DNA of 64,000 nt, from assembly GCA_964569385.1 (NCBI GenBank), contig CAZMUM010000003.1, forward strand, positions 89,567-153,566, in the 5' to 3' direction. This document shows, piece by piece, positions 1-8,512 of the stretch; within the stretch, counting starts at the first letter, position 1, and every line of letters starts with the position of its first letter. The notes below the pieces were generated by a model. It searched no databases. It had not been told where the DNA came from and worked only from the letters and a program-made list of their open reading frames with translations. Source of the DNA: JAADHX01 sp964569385. Lineage in GTDB: Bacteria; Actinomycetota; Acidimicrobiia; Acidimicrobiales; Poriferisodalaceae. The position numbers and the translations under genes were made by a program.

Positions 1-5
1 CTCAT
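1..5 (-). CDS. Start of a gene running off the left edge
   Basis: An ATG on the minus strand (complement of 3-5) sits directly after the TAG stop (6-8) of the preceding minus-strand gene, an arrangement typical of translationally coupled operon neighbours here. Only the first codons lie in the window, so nothing can be said about the product from sequence. The preceding protein carries a YPMFS motif that I associate with proteins encoded next to HTTM-type membrane proteins; that neighbour identity is only a guess. Confidence 0.35.
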
Positions 6-470
6 CTATTGAGTCCGACCGATGTCGCACGACGCGTGCACTGTGCGGTCAATCGCCTCTTTGTCGCCCCGATACCAGGCAACGGCATCGAGGGTGTCTG
101 ACCGTATTTCAACCACTGCGATGGCGTTCAGATTGCCCTTTGCGGCTATGCGGTCAGCTATCTCAATACACATCGTGTCCGTCGCTCCGTTTAGCACGGC
201 CTGGCGAAGTGTGGAGCCGGCCACAATGACCTCGTCGGTGCCAGCAATGAGCTCAGGGCTAAGAGTGATGTCGTTGCGGTCCGAATCGAGACCGACCGCG
301 AGTTGCACTGTCGCAACGGGCTGGATGAGCGAAGAGAACATCGGGTAGGTCGATAGCGGGAACGAATCGCGCGGTGTAGGCCGAAGTGCAGGCCCGACCA
401 TGGCGGCCAATGCGAGCACGCTCACAAGGGCCATCCACACTCGTTGTCTTGGCTGCGTTCGTGGCCACAC
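6..470 (-). CDS. Membrane-anchored protein with YPMFS motif
   Basis: A 154-residue protein with one hydrophobic segment at about residues 12-30 (WMALVSVLALAAMVGPAL) and a mostly polar remainder, so it is probably a single-pass protein with an extracytoplasmic domain. A conserved-looking FPLSTYPMFS stretch follows the membrane segment at about residues 37-46. I do not recognise an enzyme. It ends immediately before a probable minus-strand start at the window edge, suggesting an operon, and is divergent from the gene at 515. ATG at 470 was chosen; an internal ATG after the arginine-rich N-terminus is also possible. Confidence 0.6.
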   Translation of the reverse strand: MWPRTQPRQRVWMALVSVLALAAMVGPALRPTPRDSFPLSTYPMFSSLIQPVATVQLAVGLDSDRNDITLSPELIAGTDEVIVAGSTLRQAVLNGATDTMCIEIADRIAAKGNLNAIAVVEIRSDTLDAVAWYRGDKEAIDRTVHASCDIGRTQ

Positions 471-514
471 GTCGATAGTCTCTCAGACGCGACCAAAGCC
501 GTTAGATTTCTCGC

Positions 515-1726
515 ATGGGCCGATCGCGACGAACACGCTTCGGGCTGCACCTGGTTGCTTGGGCTGTTGGCTTGTCGGTGTTTCGCATCGGGCTGATCGC
601 GCCCCAAGAGTGCGGGTCAGTCGACGAAACCCAAGTGAGCGTGGCTATCGACCGAGCGGCCAATTGGGCTACCGCGAACCTCGACAATTCCGGTCGCTTT
701 CTTTACCGCTACGACCGTTCGACCGGCACCTCGCTTGGTGGGTACAACCTCGTAAGGCACGCTGGTATGACCAATTCGTTATACCAGTTGGTGGCCGACG
801 GGGATCAGCGCTGGTTGGCCGATGCCGACCTGTCGCTCGAGTTCCTGTTTGAGAGGCTGGTCGATGCTGGTAGCGAGAGTCTGGCGGTTGCCGATCCTGG
901 CCGGGAGGCCAAACTTGGCACCGCTGCGCTTACTGTGGCGGCGCTGATGCACCGCCGCCAGGCAACGGGCGACACCACAAACGACGACACGGCTCGTGCC
1001 CTTGGCCGGTTTCTGGTCGGCCAGATCGAACCCAGCGGAGCGCCCCTTGGTTTTTTTGATGTTCGGCGGTCGGCGCCTGTGCCTGGCCGGTATGGCCTGT
1101 TCGCCACCGGCGAGGCCGCTTGGGCTCTAGCCCTTCTGGGAACCGAGTTCCCCGCTGAGCGATGGTCAGACGAAGCGATCCGGATTGTCAGCTACGTGGC
1201 CAACGAGCGTCGTGCCAATGAGTCATACCTTCTGCGTCAGCCCGATCACTGGACTGCCTACGCCATGGCCGAACTCGGGCCCGAGGTAACCCAAAACGTT
1301 GACGGGGTACCGCAGTATGCGGCGCGCTTGGCTAGTGACTTTGCCTTGATGAGCCGGGTCGAACCTCAACGCACAGGCCGTGGTCTCCAAAACGTGCTGC
1401 GTTTCGGCCAGGCTCTTGGGGCCGGGGTTGGGGCTATGGGGGAGGGTTTGGCGAATCTAGCTCTGGTAGCCGATGGAGCCACAGTGGTCGGTGCCGGACC
1501 GTTGGAAGGTCGGTCAGACGAGCTAGCGGCCCGGTTGGAGTGCACCGCGTCGCTTCTTGTAGCCCGTCAGGTGGGACCCGACGATGTTGTGGCCGATGCT
1601 TCGCGCGAAATCGGCGCTTGGTTCACCGATGACATTACCCAGGTCGATGATCAGCAGCACACGTTGTCGGCGCTGATCGACACGAGGCGGATTCTGTTCG
1701 CCGACGAAGAGGTGCCAGGCCCATGA
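515..1726 (+). CDS. Secreted/anchored alpha-alpha toroid-like hypothetical protein
   Basis: A 403-residue protein with a hydrophobic N-terminus (residues 9-28) that could be a signal anchor. The rest is a run of helical segments with the signature GRFLYRYDRSTG followed by GYNLVRHAGMTNSLYQL, then repeated helical pairs. This pattern recalls alpha/alpha-barrel carbohydrate-active or terpenoid-cyclase-like toroids, but I cannot assign a reaction. The last codons overlap the next gene (ATGA at 1723-1726), so the two are probably co-transcribed and may act together at the envelope. Fold is inference from helix periodicity and the motif. Confidence 0.65.
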   Translation: MGRSRRTRFGLHLVAWAVGLSVFRIGLIAPQECGSVDETQVSVAIDRAANWATANLDNSGRFLYRYDRSTGTSLGGYNLVRHAGMTNSLYQLVADGDQRWLADADLSLEFLFERLVDAGSESLAVADPGREAKLGTAALTVAALMHRRQATGDTTNDDTARALGRFLVGQIEPSGAPLGFFDVRRSAPVPGRYGLFATGEAAWALALLGTEFPAERWSDEAIRIVSYVANERRANESYLLRQPDHWTAYAMAELGPEVTQNVDGVPQYAARLASDFALMSRVEPQRTGRGLQNVLRFGQALGAGVGAMGEGLANLALVADGATVVGAGPLEGRSDELAARLECTASLLVARQVGPDDVVADASREIGAWFTDDITQVDDQQHTLSALIDTRRILFADEEVPGP

Positions 1727-2283
1727 CTGCGAGAGCGATCCTTCTGGTGATGATGTCGGTGGGGTGGTGGCGGTTGGCGGCGGCTGGTAACAACCAACGG
1801 TTGTCAGCGGGAACGATGGTTCGAGCGGGTGCTGTTGTTGCTGGGCTCGTCGGAGTTTTGGCCATGGCGTCGGGTCCGCTGCTTGATGCTCTCGAAGTCG
1901 ATACCGAAACGTTTCGGATTGCGACGGGGTTAGCGGTCCTGGCGCTGGGGTTGGCCCGTGTCCTTGGCTGGGGTTTGGCCGCCGAAGGGCCCGCAGAGAT
2001 GGCAAGTGGCTGGTTGTGGCCGGTTGCATATCCTGTGTTGATCGGCCCCGAACTGGTGTTGGTCGCGATATCGGTGGGAAGCGACCATGGCGTACTCGTG
2101 ACACTGCTCGCCGCGATGTTTGCAGCGGTGCTGGCGATATTGGTCAGTCAGCTCATCGGCGTGTCGGATCGGCCGAAGCGGGTTTGGCCCACGGCGGTTA
2201 GCGCTATTGGGGTGCGGGGAGCCGGAGTCGTATTGGTTGTTTTGGCTGTTGCCCTCGTGTTCGACGGACTGCGCGACGTGTAA
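1723..2283 (+). CDS. MarC-like integral membrane protein
   Basis: 186 residues, almost entirely hydrophobic, with about five to six predicted membrane segments. The stretch around residues 53-75 (TFRIATGLAVLALGLARV) and the later AYPVLIGPELVLVAIS segment match the pattern of MarC/UPF0056 proteins (FRIAGG...LAL, P-hydrophobic-GPG). That family has no firmly established transport substrate. The start overlaps the previous stop by 4 bp, indicating translational coupling. The usual second glycine of the GPG turn is replaced (IGPE), so the assignment to MarC is likely but distant. Confidence 0.6.
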   Translation: MTARAILLVMMSVGWWRLAAAGNNQRLSAGTMVRAGAVVAGLVGVLAMASGPLLDALEVDTETFRIATGLAVLALGLARVLGWGLAAEGPAEMASGWLWPVAYPVLIGPELVLVAISVGSDHGVLVTLLAAMFAAVLAILVSQLIGVSDRPKRVWPTAVSAIGVRGAGVVLVVLAVALVFDGLRDV

Positions 2284-2289
2284 TTCTGG

Positions 2290-2831
2290 GCGAGTTGATC
2301 CTGCGAGAGCTTGTTGTGCCTGGCGGTGTGGCAGGGGCCACAGCGGAGTTCTAGTTCGTCGGTCTGGGTGTGGCGGCTAACGACGTAGGTGGGAGTGTGG
2401 TCGTATCCGAGATGAATGCGGCCGGGGTTGTTTGGGCGATGAGCAACAACTCGGCCTCGTTCTCGGCCGTCGCGATGCGGGTGATAGCCCGCACCTTGGC
2501 GAACGTCAACCGGCCCTGTTCAAACGCATCGGCGGTTGCGCCAAGACCACTGAGAGCACGGCCAACCCGAATCCACTCACGCGCCGTGGCCGCACAAACA
2601 TCGAGCCGCTCAGCGATCTAACGCGCAGCCGTCAGCGATCCAGATCGGGCCATCAGCAAACAACACCGACTCGGTAACAAGACGACAATGCAGGTTCGTC
2701 AGCCGTCCACCAAGATCAATCAACGACGATGCACGATTCCTCTCAGCATCGAGTTCGGCTGAATCGAACTGCGACTTCTGATCGGCCCGACTAGGCAACT
2801 CACAAATTGACATGACTACTCCCGAAGGCAA
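2290..2831 (-). pseudogene. Decayed DUF222 / HNH endonuclease (13E12-type) gene
   Basis: No intact gene occupies this stretch, but three minus-strand pieces in different frames fit one DUF222-HNH protein. From about 2590 to 2410 the frame reads AATAREWIRVGRALSGLG, then AFEQGRLTFAKVRAITRIA and AENEAELLLIAQTT, which is the classical DUF222 core. A TAG stop lies just upstream of it (near 2618) and the N-terminal part (2831-2610) is in another frame. Downstream, near 2330-2370, a further piece reads DELELRCGPCHTARHN, like the HNH tail, with the middle missing. Frameshift, nonsense and deletion all show decay. Confidence 0.7.
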
Positions 2832-3073
2832 GTTCTCTCTTGATCAACAGGGGGAAGTCGATTGCACCGGTCGTGCTGTAGGCACGACTATACCCAGGGG
2901 GTGGGACAGCCAACCAGAAGCCAATACCGCCACTCTCAGTCACAGAATTAGCCAACCTTAGCCAGATTGTCACTTAGACGGTGCAACCGCGGACGCGTCT
3001 CATTCACGACTGATGGGACTGTTCGACCAACAGATCTAACCACCACGGCCGTACTTAGGTCCGGTGGGTTTCG
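2832..3073. other. Non-coding stretch between pseudogene and oxidoreductase
   Basis: About 240 bases with no convincing reading frame, terminator or repeat. It separates the decayed DUF222 gene from the 3' end of the flavoprotein gene and could hold residual pseudogene upstream sequence. Confidence 0.4.
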
Positions 3074-4600
3074 TTAGGCCAGGTGTCGCAGCTCGCGGTT
3101 GAGGGCGTCGGCCACTGCGTTCCAGCCGCCCATGCCGTGAGCCCCGGCCCCTGGTGGGGTAGAGGCCGAACATAAGTAGACCCCTGGGGCTCCGGTGCGA
3201 TATGGGTGGGGCCCAAAGGTGGGTCTGGCGACAGACTGAAGCCCGCCGTAGCTTCCACCGCCGATATCGCCCCCGGCAAAGTTGGCGTTGCCTGCTTCGA
3301 GGACCGCTGGTGTGGTCACGTGGCGATGAACCACCAGATCTCTCCAGCCAGGCGCAAATCGGTCGAGTTGGCCCTCGATGTGGGGTAGGGCATCACCGGC
3401 GAAGCCTGAAGGAACGTGAGCATACGTCCAGAGGGTGTGGTGACCAGACGGTGCTCGCTGAGGGTCGGCCACACAAGCTTGGACCGCAAGAACGAAGGGC
3501 CGAACCGGCATTCGTCCGGAGCCGACGGTGCTTTCGGCCGCGACTAGTTCGTCGAACCCGCCCACAAGGTGAACCGTGCCCGCTTGAGAAACTTGGGGAT
3601 CGGCCCACGGCATTGGACCCGACAGTTCGAAATCGACCTTGAATGCGGCGGCACCGTGACCGAAGTTGCGGTAGGCCCGCTTTCGTCGCCAAGGTAGGTC
3701 AAGACCCGAGATCGACAGAGCGACCGCGGGCGTGGTGTCTAGAAAAAGGGTGCGGTGGCTCGGAAGTTTGGCCATGTTGGTAACCCGGCTCAAGGTTTCA
3801 ATGGTGCCACCGTTGCTCGTGATCACCGAGGCCAAACCGCTGGCGATTGTGGAGCTTCCGCCCGTGGCCACAGGCCAACCACCAACATGGCCACCGATCT
3901 GCAACATGAGACCAAAGGCCATGGTGAGCGGCTTGTTTAGCGCTACATAGCCGTGGGCCGCGTTGCCGCCCAAGAGAGCACGCGCCCGCTCAGTGGTAAA
4001 GAGCCGGCGCAGCGCTGTGGTCGCAGGCAGCAATGCGGGTAGGCCGAAGCGGGCCAGTGAAACGGGATGTCGGGGGATCGACACCATCGGCGTCAGCACG
4101 TCGTGGGCTAGGTGATCCCACCGGTCGACAAGATCACCAATGAGGCTCTGATAGCGCCGCGCATCCTGGCCTAGGCCTTCGGCGGTCTGGCCAACATCGC
4201 GATGCAGAAAGGCCGTCTCGCCGTCGGGCAGTGGGTGGGCCAGCTCGATCGGAAAGTGGGCCCAACGAATTGGTGCCGAGGCGCGCTGCTGACCTTGTAC
4301 CGGCGAGTCTGAGCCATCGACGAGCCCGAGTAGTTTCAGTGGCGGGGCAACGGCAGGCAGGGCATGAATGGTCGAGCATGAGTCGTGGCGATAACCGTTG
4401 TGGTCGAAAGACCGAACTCCTCCGCCGATCTCGGCATTCGCTTCCAAGACGAGCACCTTGCCACCTGCTTTGGCGATGCGAGCTGCTGCGGCTAACCCAT
4501 TGGGGCCGGCTCCGACCACAACGGCATCGAACTCGGCGGCATCGGGCTTGGCAACAGAGCCGACACCGCTGGTGTTCTGGAACAGTTGTGAGCGGGCCAT
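3074..4600 (-). CDS. FAD-dependent phytoene-desaturase-like oxidoreductase
   Basis: 508 residues from the chosen start. A Rossmann dinucleotide site lies at about residues 24-55 (VVVGAGPNGLAAAARIAKAGGKVLVLEAN) with the GG doublet next to it (EIGGGVRSF), and the C-terminal motif HGMGGWNAVADA is the FAD-closing segment of the CrtI/NAD(P)-FAD amine-oxidase superfamily. Substrate unknown; carotenoid genes are not nearby. The open frame extends 125 codons further upstream, but that part is the antisense shadow of the DUF4031 gene. ATG at 4600 overlaps the preceding TAA (TAATG), which fixes the start and indicates translational coupling. Confidence 0.85.
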   Translation of the reverse strand: MARSQLFQNTSGVGSVAKPDAAEFDAVVVGAGPNGLAAAARIAKAGGKVLVLEANAEIGGGVRSFDHNGYRHDSCSTIHALPAVAPPLKLLGLVDGSDSPVQGQQRASAPIRWAHFPIELAHPLPDGETAFLHRDVGQTAEGLGQDARRYQSLIGDLVDRWDHLAHDVLTPMVSIPRHPVSLARFGLPALLPATTALRRLFTTERARALLGGNAAHGYVALNKPLTMAFGLMLQIGGHVGGWPVATGGSSTIASGLASVITSNGGTIETLSRVTNMAKLPSHRTLFLDTTPAVALSISGLDLPWRRKRAYRNFGHGAAAFKVDFELSGPMPWADPQVSQAGTVHLVGGFDELVAAESTVGSGRMPVRPFVLAVQACVADPQRAPSGHHTLWTYAHVPSGFAGDALPHIEGQLDRFAPGWRDLVVHRHVTTPAVLEAGNANFAGGDIGGGSYGGLQSVARPTFGPHPYRTGAPGVYLCSASTPPGAGAHGMGGWNAVADALNRELRHLA

Positions 4601-5244
4601 TAGAGATGACTCGATGCGGTGGTTCGGGTCTCGATCCAACCTACTGGTGGCGATGGTTCCTGGTTCTCTATGACCTCGACCACGATTTCGCCGTAGCCCG
4701 AGACAAAGACAGTCACCCCATCGGGCGAAGCGTTGCGGGCCAACACGTCGGAGACTTCGAGCCGAAGCGCTGAGCTTGGTCCCGAGACCGAGAGGATGAG
4801 AGCAGCCTCGACTGGCCTGCTGACCAGTGTGGCTTCGACGCCGCCGATGCGCACTAGATCGGTCGAAAGAGCGTTTACAAACCGGTGGGTGGTTGAGCCG
4901 AAGACGTCGGAAACCAGAGCGGTCTTGAGGCTCGCGTCGTCGACGACGGTCATTCGTTTGGTGATCACATGCCAACTTGGCGGCTTCTGACCGGGAATGA
5001 TCCGTAGGCCCGATGCTCGTAGCCGTCGCACAATTTGGCGGGAGTCGGTGTCGACCGCTCCTTGTTCGACGGCAATCGCTCTCGTCTCGGACTCGATGTC
5101 GTAGTGGTCGCCCTGGAAGCCGACCCTTCTAACCCCGATCGACACTGCAAACTCGTGCAGTTCGTCGTACGAAACATCGGAGATCAGGTGAGCCCAACGC
5201 CGACCGCGCCACGGCCAAATTGCGGCATCGACGAGAATCGTCAC
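4600..5244 (-). CDS. DUF4031 domain protein
   Basis: 214 residues. The N-terminal 75-80 residues (TILVDAAIWPWRGRRWAHLISD, then SYDELHEFAVSIGV and FQGDHYDI) match DUF4031, a small actinobacterial domain of unknown function. The remaining 110 or so residues form a separate, unrecognised domain with a GPSSALRLEVSD segment. The GTG start at 5244 overlaps the ligase stop (GTGA) and is preferred to the upstream ATG at 5304, which lies inside the ligase gene. Position between a DNA ligase and a flavoprotein, with overlaps on both sides, says that it is part of a three-gene operon. Confidence 0.75.
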   Translation of the reverse strand: MTILVDAAIWPWRGRRWAHLISDVSYDELHEFAVSIGVRRVGFQGDHYDIESETRAIAVEQGAVDTDSRQIVRRLRASGLRIIPGQKPPSWHVITKRMTVVDDASLKTALVSDVFGSTTHRFVNALSTDLVRIGGVEATLVSRPVEAALILSVSGPSSALRLEVSDVLARNASPDGVTVFVSGYGEIVVEVIENQEPSPPVGWIETRTTASSHL

Positions 5245-6314
5245 GGGTTCAAGACCGAGCCGATACCCAAGGGCTCCGGCACCACTAGCTGGTCGTAACA
5301 ACACGACGGCGCATCGAGGTCAGGGCGCCAGCGAACCATTCGGGTTGTGCCCCGGAACCGGCCATTGAGTGTGCCTTCGTACTTGACCTCGACCACAAGA
5401 CTGCAGCCAAGCGGTGCCCATGCTTGGGTGCCCTTGGCCCCGCTCCAGCGGTGTGGCGCGCCAGGCATAAGTGTGCCTTTGGCATGAGTCTCGGCTTGCA
5501 TCCATGACGACCACGGATGGGTAGACGGATCGTCGAGAACCTGGGGGCCGAGTAAGCCCAGAAGTTCGGCGCGTTTGGCGGCGCCAAAACTGGCCGCAAC
5601 ACCCATGTGATGCAGCGCTCCATGTTCGTCGTGTAGTCCTATCAGCAGCGAACCGACGCCTTTGCCGTCTTTGTGGATGCGGAACCCGGCTACAACTACG
5701 TCGGCGGTCCTGGTGTATTTGATCTTCAGTTGTTTTCGTTTGTTCTGCTCATAGATGCCGTCGAGGGGTTTGGCGATGAGGCCGTCGAGTCCGGCCCCCT
5801 CGAAGCTACGGTGCCAAGCCTTGGCAACAGCGATATCGAGTGTCGATGCTGCGATGTGAATTGGTGGCTCGAAGCCATCGCCGATACGTTCCAACTCTGA
5901 TCGTCTGGCGTCGAACCGGGTGTTCATCAGCGACTTCGAGCCGAGTGCCAGAACGTCGAAGGCCACAAACTCAGCTGGCGTCTCGGCTGCGAGACGTCGC
6001 ACCCGCGACTCGGCTGGGTGGATTCGTTGCTGAAGGGCGTCGAAAGCGAGGTGGTCGTCGATGGTGACGATGATCTCGCCATCGACAACGGCTTTGTCTG
6101 GCAGGCTGTGTTTTAACGGCTCAATTAGTTCAGGGAAGTAGCGAGTGAGAGGACGTTCGTTGCGAGAACCAAGGAATACCTCGTCGCCATCTCGAAACAC
6201 GATGCATCGGAAGCCATCCCACTTGGGTTCGAATGCCATGCCGCCTGTCTCTGGGATGGCCGGTATGGCCTTGGCCAACATTGGTTTGATTGGGGGAACG
6301 ACGGGCAACTCCAC
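5241..6314 (-). CDS. ligC: ATP-dependent DNA ligase, LigC type
   Basis: 357 residues. The adenylation motif EPKWDGFR places the nucleotidyl-accepting lysine at residue 31; the later ligase motifs VVDGEII, FVAFDVLA, GLDGLIAKP and LKIKYTRTADVVVAG are in the right order, followed by an OB-fold C-terminus. The length equals that of mycobacterial LigC, which joins nicks in base-excision repair and is distinct from the NAD-dependent replicative ligase. First gene of an operon with DUF4031 and a flavoprotein. No Ku or polymerase gene is adjacent. Divergent from the M23 peptidase gene. Confidence 0.9.
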   Translation of the reverse strand: MELPVVPPIKPMLAKAIPAIPETGGMAFEPKWDGFRCIVFRDGDEVFLGSRNERPLTRYFPELIEPLKHSLPDKAVVDGEIIVTIDDHLAFDALQQRIHPAESRVRRLAAETPAEFVAFDVLALGSKSLMNTRFDARRSELERIGDGFEPPIHIAASTLDIAVAKAWHRSFEGAGLDGLIAKPLDGIYEQNKRKQLKIKYTRTADVVVAGFRIHKDGKGVGSLLIGLHDEHGALHHMGVAASFGAAKRAELLGLLGPQVLDDPSTHPWSSWMQAETHAKGTLMPGAPHRWSGAKGTQAWAPLGCSLVVEVKYEGTLNGRFRGTTRMVRWRPDLDAPSCCYDQLVVPEPLGIGSVLNP

Positions 6315-6438
6315 AGACCACCGATGCTAGGGCCTGGCAAGATTTGATGCCGTATACGTCCTACTTTGGGCGAACTTTGCGAGATTGCCGTTGATTGCCA
6401 CCACTTGGGGAGTTTGAGCTGCTTGAATCGCCCCCAAC

Positions 6439-7689
6439 ATGTGTCAACCTCGCCTAAGTTCCATCGGTTTTCGGACTGTCACGTCCATTGGTTTACGGGC
6501 CGTCGCGATTGGGTCGGTGCTGCTGGCGCTTTGGATCGGGTTCGCCGGGTTGGCCGCTGCGGCCGAAGGACCAGACGTTGTACCCCTAGACGGCGCAACA
6601 GATGCTGGCGACTTGGCCGGGCTCGAGTTACAAGATGACGTAATCGCTATGGCCGCAACGAGCAGCGGCGATGGTTACTGGTTGGTGGCGTCTGACGGTG
6701 GGGTGTTTGCCTTCGGCGACGCGGTGTTTCGCGGATCGATGGGTGGCGTCGCTCTTAGCGAACCGGTGGTTGGCATTGCATCGACCGCGACGGGCGACGG
6801 CTACTGGCTTGTCGCCTCTGATGGTGGCATCTTCTCGTTCGGTGATGCTGTGTTCCACGGTTCCACTGGCGCGATTTCGCTGAACGAACCCATCACGGCG
6901 ATGGCTATTTCCGACCAAGGAGCTGGTTATTGGTTGCTTGCTCGCGATGGCGGCATCTTCACCTTCGGCACGGCATCGTTTGGCGGTTCAGGCCTCGACC
7001 CTCAACGATCTCAGGATGCCCTGGCCATCGGTACCGAAAATGGTGGCTATTGGGTGCTGTACGGCGATGGGCAGGTTGAGGGGTTCGGTCCGGTTGAACG
7101 CGACCCCGCGCCCCAGGCGACTTGTCAGAGTGTTGCCGTCAGAGGCGGCGTGGTGTCCAAGCAGGGTGCCTGGTGGTTCACGACCTCGGTCGAGGTGCCA
7201 CGCCCAGGGTTTGTTGCGGCGGCATCGACAATCGACAGCACCTCGATCGCAGAACAACTTTCGTACGTTCAGGCTTGCCAATCGGTCGGAGTTCCTTTGA
7301 GCGAGGACTTTGTTTCCCCTGTTCCTGGCCGCGTATCGTCGGTGTTTGGCTTTCGGGTACATCCGATATGGGGCGTCAGCATTCTCCATGGGGGCACTGA
7401 CATCGCTGCCCCTAGCGGAACTCCGCTTGGGGCCAGCGCCGCGGGTGTGGTGGTCGCCGTCGATCAGAGGTCGGCTTACGGGCTGACCGTCGTGATCGAT
7501 CACGGAAACAGGGTGGCGACGGTGTACGCCCATATGACGTCGACATTTGTTGCTGTTGGCGACTCGGTCGCTCAGGGTGAAACGATTGGCACGGTCGGAA
7601 ATAGCGGCTTCGTTACCGGTGCTCACCTGCACATCGAGGTTCGCGTCAATGGAACCCCGGTCAACGCCCAACCGCTATTGGGTATCTAA
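6439..7689 (+). CDS. Secreted M23 metallopeptidase with beta-propeller-like repeats
   Basis: 416 residues. A signal peptide ends near residue 35 (LAGLAAAAEG). Residues about 70-200 hold four to five repeats of the form GYWLVASDGGVFAFGDAVF, a common actinobacterial surface repeat. The C-terminus (about 290-410) is a LytM/M23 endopeptidase: HPIWGVSILHGGTDIAAP supplies the first His and Asp zinc ligands and AHLHIEVR the HxH pair, so the zinc site looks complete. It probably cleaves peptidoglycan cross-links outside the membrane. Divergent from ligC; convergent with plsC. Confidence 0.85.
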   Translation: MCQPRLSSIGFRTVTSIGLRAVAIGSVLLALWIGFAGLAAAAEGPDVVPLDGATDAGDLAGLELQDDVIAMAATSSGDGYWLVASDGGVFAFGDAVFRGSMGGVALSEPVVGIASTATGDGYWLVASDGGIFSFGDAVFHGSTGAISLNEPITAMAISDQGAGYWLLARDGGIFTFGTASFGGSGLDPQRSQDALAIGTENGGYWVLYGDGQVEGFGPVERDPAPQATCQSVAVRGGVVSKQGAWWFTTSVEVPRPGFVAAASTIDSTSIAEQLSYVQACQSVGVPLSEDFVSPVPGRVSSVFGFRVHPIWGVSILHGGTDIAAPSGTPLGASAAGVVVAVDQRSAYGLTVVIDHGNRVATVYAHMTSTFVAVGDSVAQGETIGTVGNSGFVTGAHLHIEVRVNGTPVNAQPLLGI

Positions 7690-7699
7690 GGCTGTCGCC

Positions 7700-8419
7700 T
7701 TAACCAGCCTTGAGCGCTTCGGCCGAAGTTTGGGGCTTCTCGCCACTGTCGGGCTTACCGGCGTAGTGATGAACGTATTCTTGGCCGCAGAGCTCGCGAA
7801 TCTCGAACATTATCTCGTCGGTGAGTTCGCGGAACACTCGTCCGTCGTCGACACGTCTTTGGTAACGCGCTGGCGAGATTGGTCGGCCGAAGTTGAATTC
7901 GCATTTCAGAAACAACTTGGGCGCTCTAGCCCCGGGGGGTTGGATCTTGTCGGTGCCGACGATGCCCACCGGAACAACTACGGCCCCGGTGCGTAGCGCG
8001 AGCCGAGCGACGCCAGTGCGCCCCTTGTAGAGCCTTCCGTCGCGGGATCGTGTTCCTTCTGGGTAGATGCCAAAAATGCCGCCATTGTCGAGCACTTCTG
8101 CGGCGGCATCGAGGGCCTTGTGGCTGGCTGAGCCACCGCTTCGATCTATGGGAATCATGCCCATGGCAGGAAACAGGTGTTTGGTCTTCCAATCGTCCAT
8201 GTATTCGGCCTTGCCCACAAACCGGACTTGGCGGGGCAAGAGACCCATTAACAGCGTTGAGTCGAGGAACGAAATGTGGTTTGCGGCCACAATCACCGGA
8301 CCTGATTCTGGCACACCATCGAGGCCTGTAATCTTGGTCTTCCAGAGACGGCGCGACGCAGGGCCAAGGAGGGCCTTTGTCACGGGATAGAACCGTGCTG
8401 CTTTGTCGTCGGTTGCCAC
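7700..8419 (-). CDS. plsC: 1-acyl-sn-glycerol-3-phosphate acyltransferase
   Basis: 239 residues. The acyltransferase motifs are clear: NHISFLD at residues 47-53 (catalytic His48 and Asp53), a GMIPIDR block, PEGTRSRDG near residue 120 and a later VVPVGIVGT segment. Such enzymes transfer an acyl group from acyl-CoA or acyl-ACP to lysophosphatidate at the membrane, making phosphatidate for phospholipids or triacylglycerol. Its stop faces the M23 stop 10 bases away. It stands alone on the minus strand but lies next to a lipid-storage-like operon, which fits a supply role for phosphatidate. Confidence 0.9.
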   Translation of the reverse strand: MATDDKAARFYPVTKALLGPASRRLWKTKITGLDGVPESGPVIVAANHISFLDSTLLMGLLPRQVRFVGKAEYMDDWKTKHLFPAMGMIPIDRSGGSASHKALDAAAEVLDNGGIFGIYPEGTRSRDGRLYKGRTGVARLALRTGAVVVPVGIVGTDKIQPPGARAPKLFLKCEFNFGRPISPARYQRRVDDGRVFRELTDEIMFEIRELCGQEYVHHYAGKPDSGEKPQTSAEALKAG

Positions 8420-8512
8420 GAATCGACATGGTAGTTCAGCCTTGGGCTCGACTCATCACGCGTTGGCCGAATTCGACGCCACCGAGTTCGACGCCACAGG
8501 AGCCGACTTTGG

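Noticed and set aside
1523..2104. 193-codon minus-strand frame
   Set aside because: Proline- and arginine-rich shadow of the toroid-like and MarC-like genes, with no motif.
4601..4975. 125-codon N-terminal extension of the flavoprotein
   Set aside because: It is Arg/His-rich shadow of the DUF4031 gene; the Rossmann motif follows the internal ATG at 4600, which overlaps the upstream stop.
7687..7702. TAAGGC-TGTC-GCCTTA hairpin between two convergent stop codons
   Set aside because: Only 6 bp with no T-run; both ends are simply the two TAA stops, so a terminator claim is not supported.
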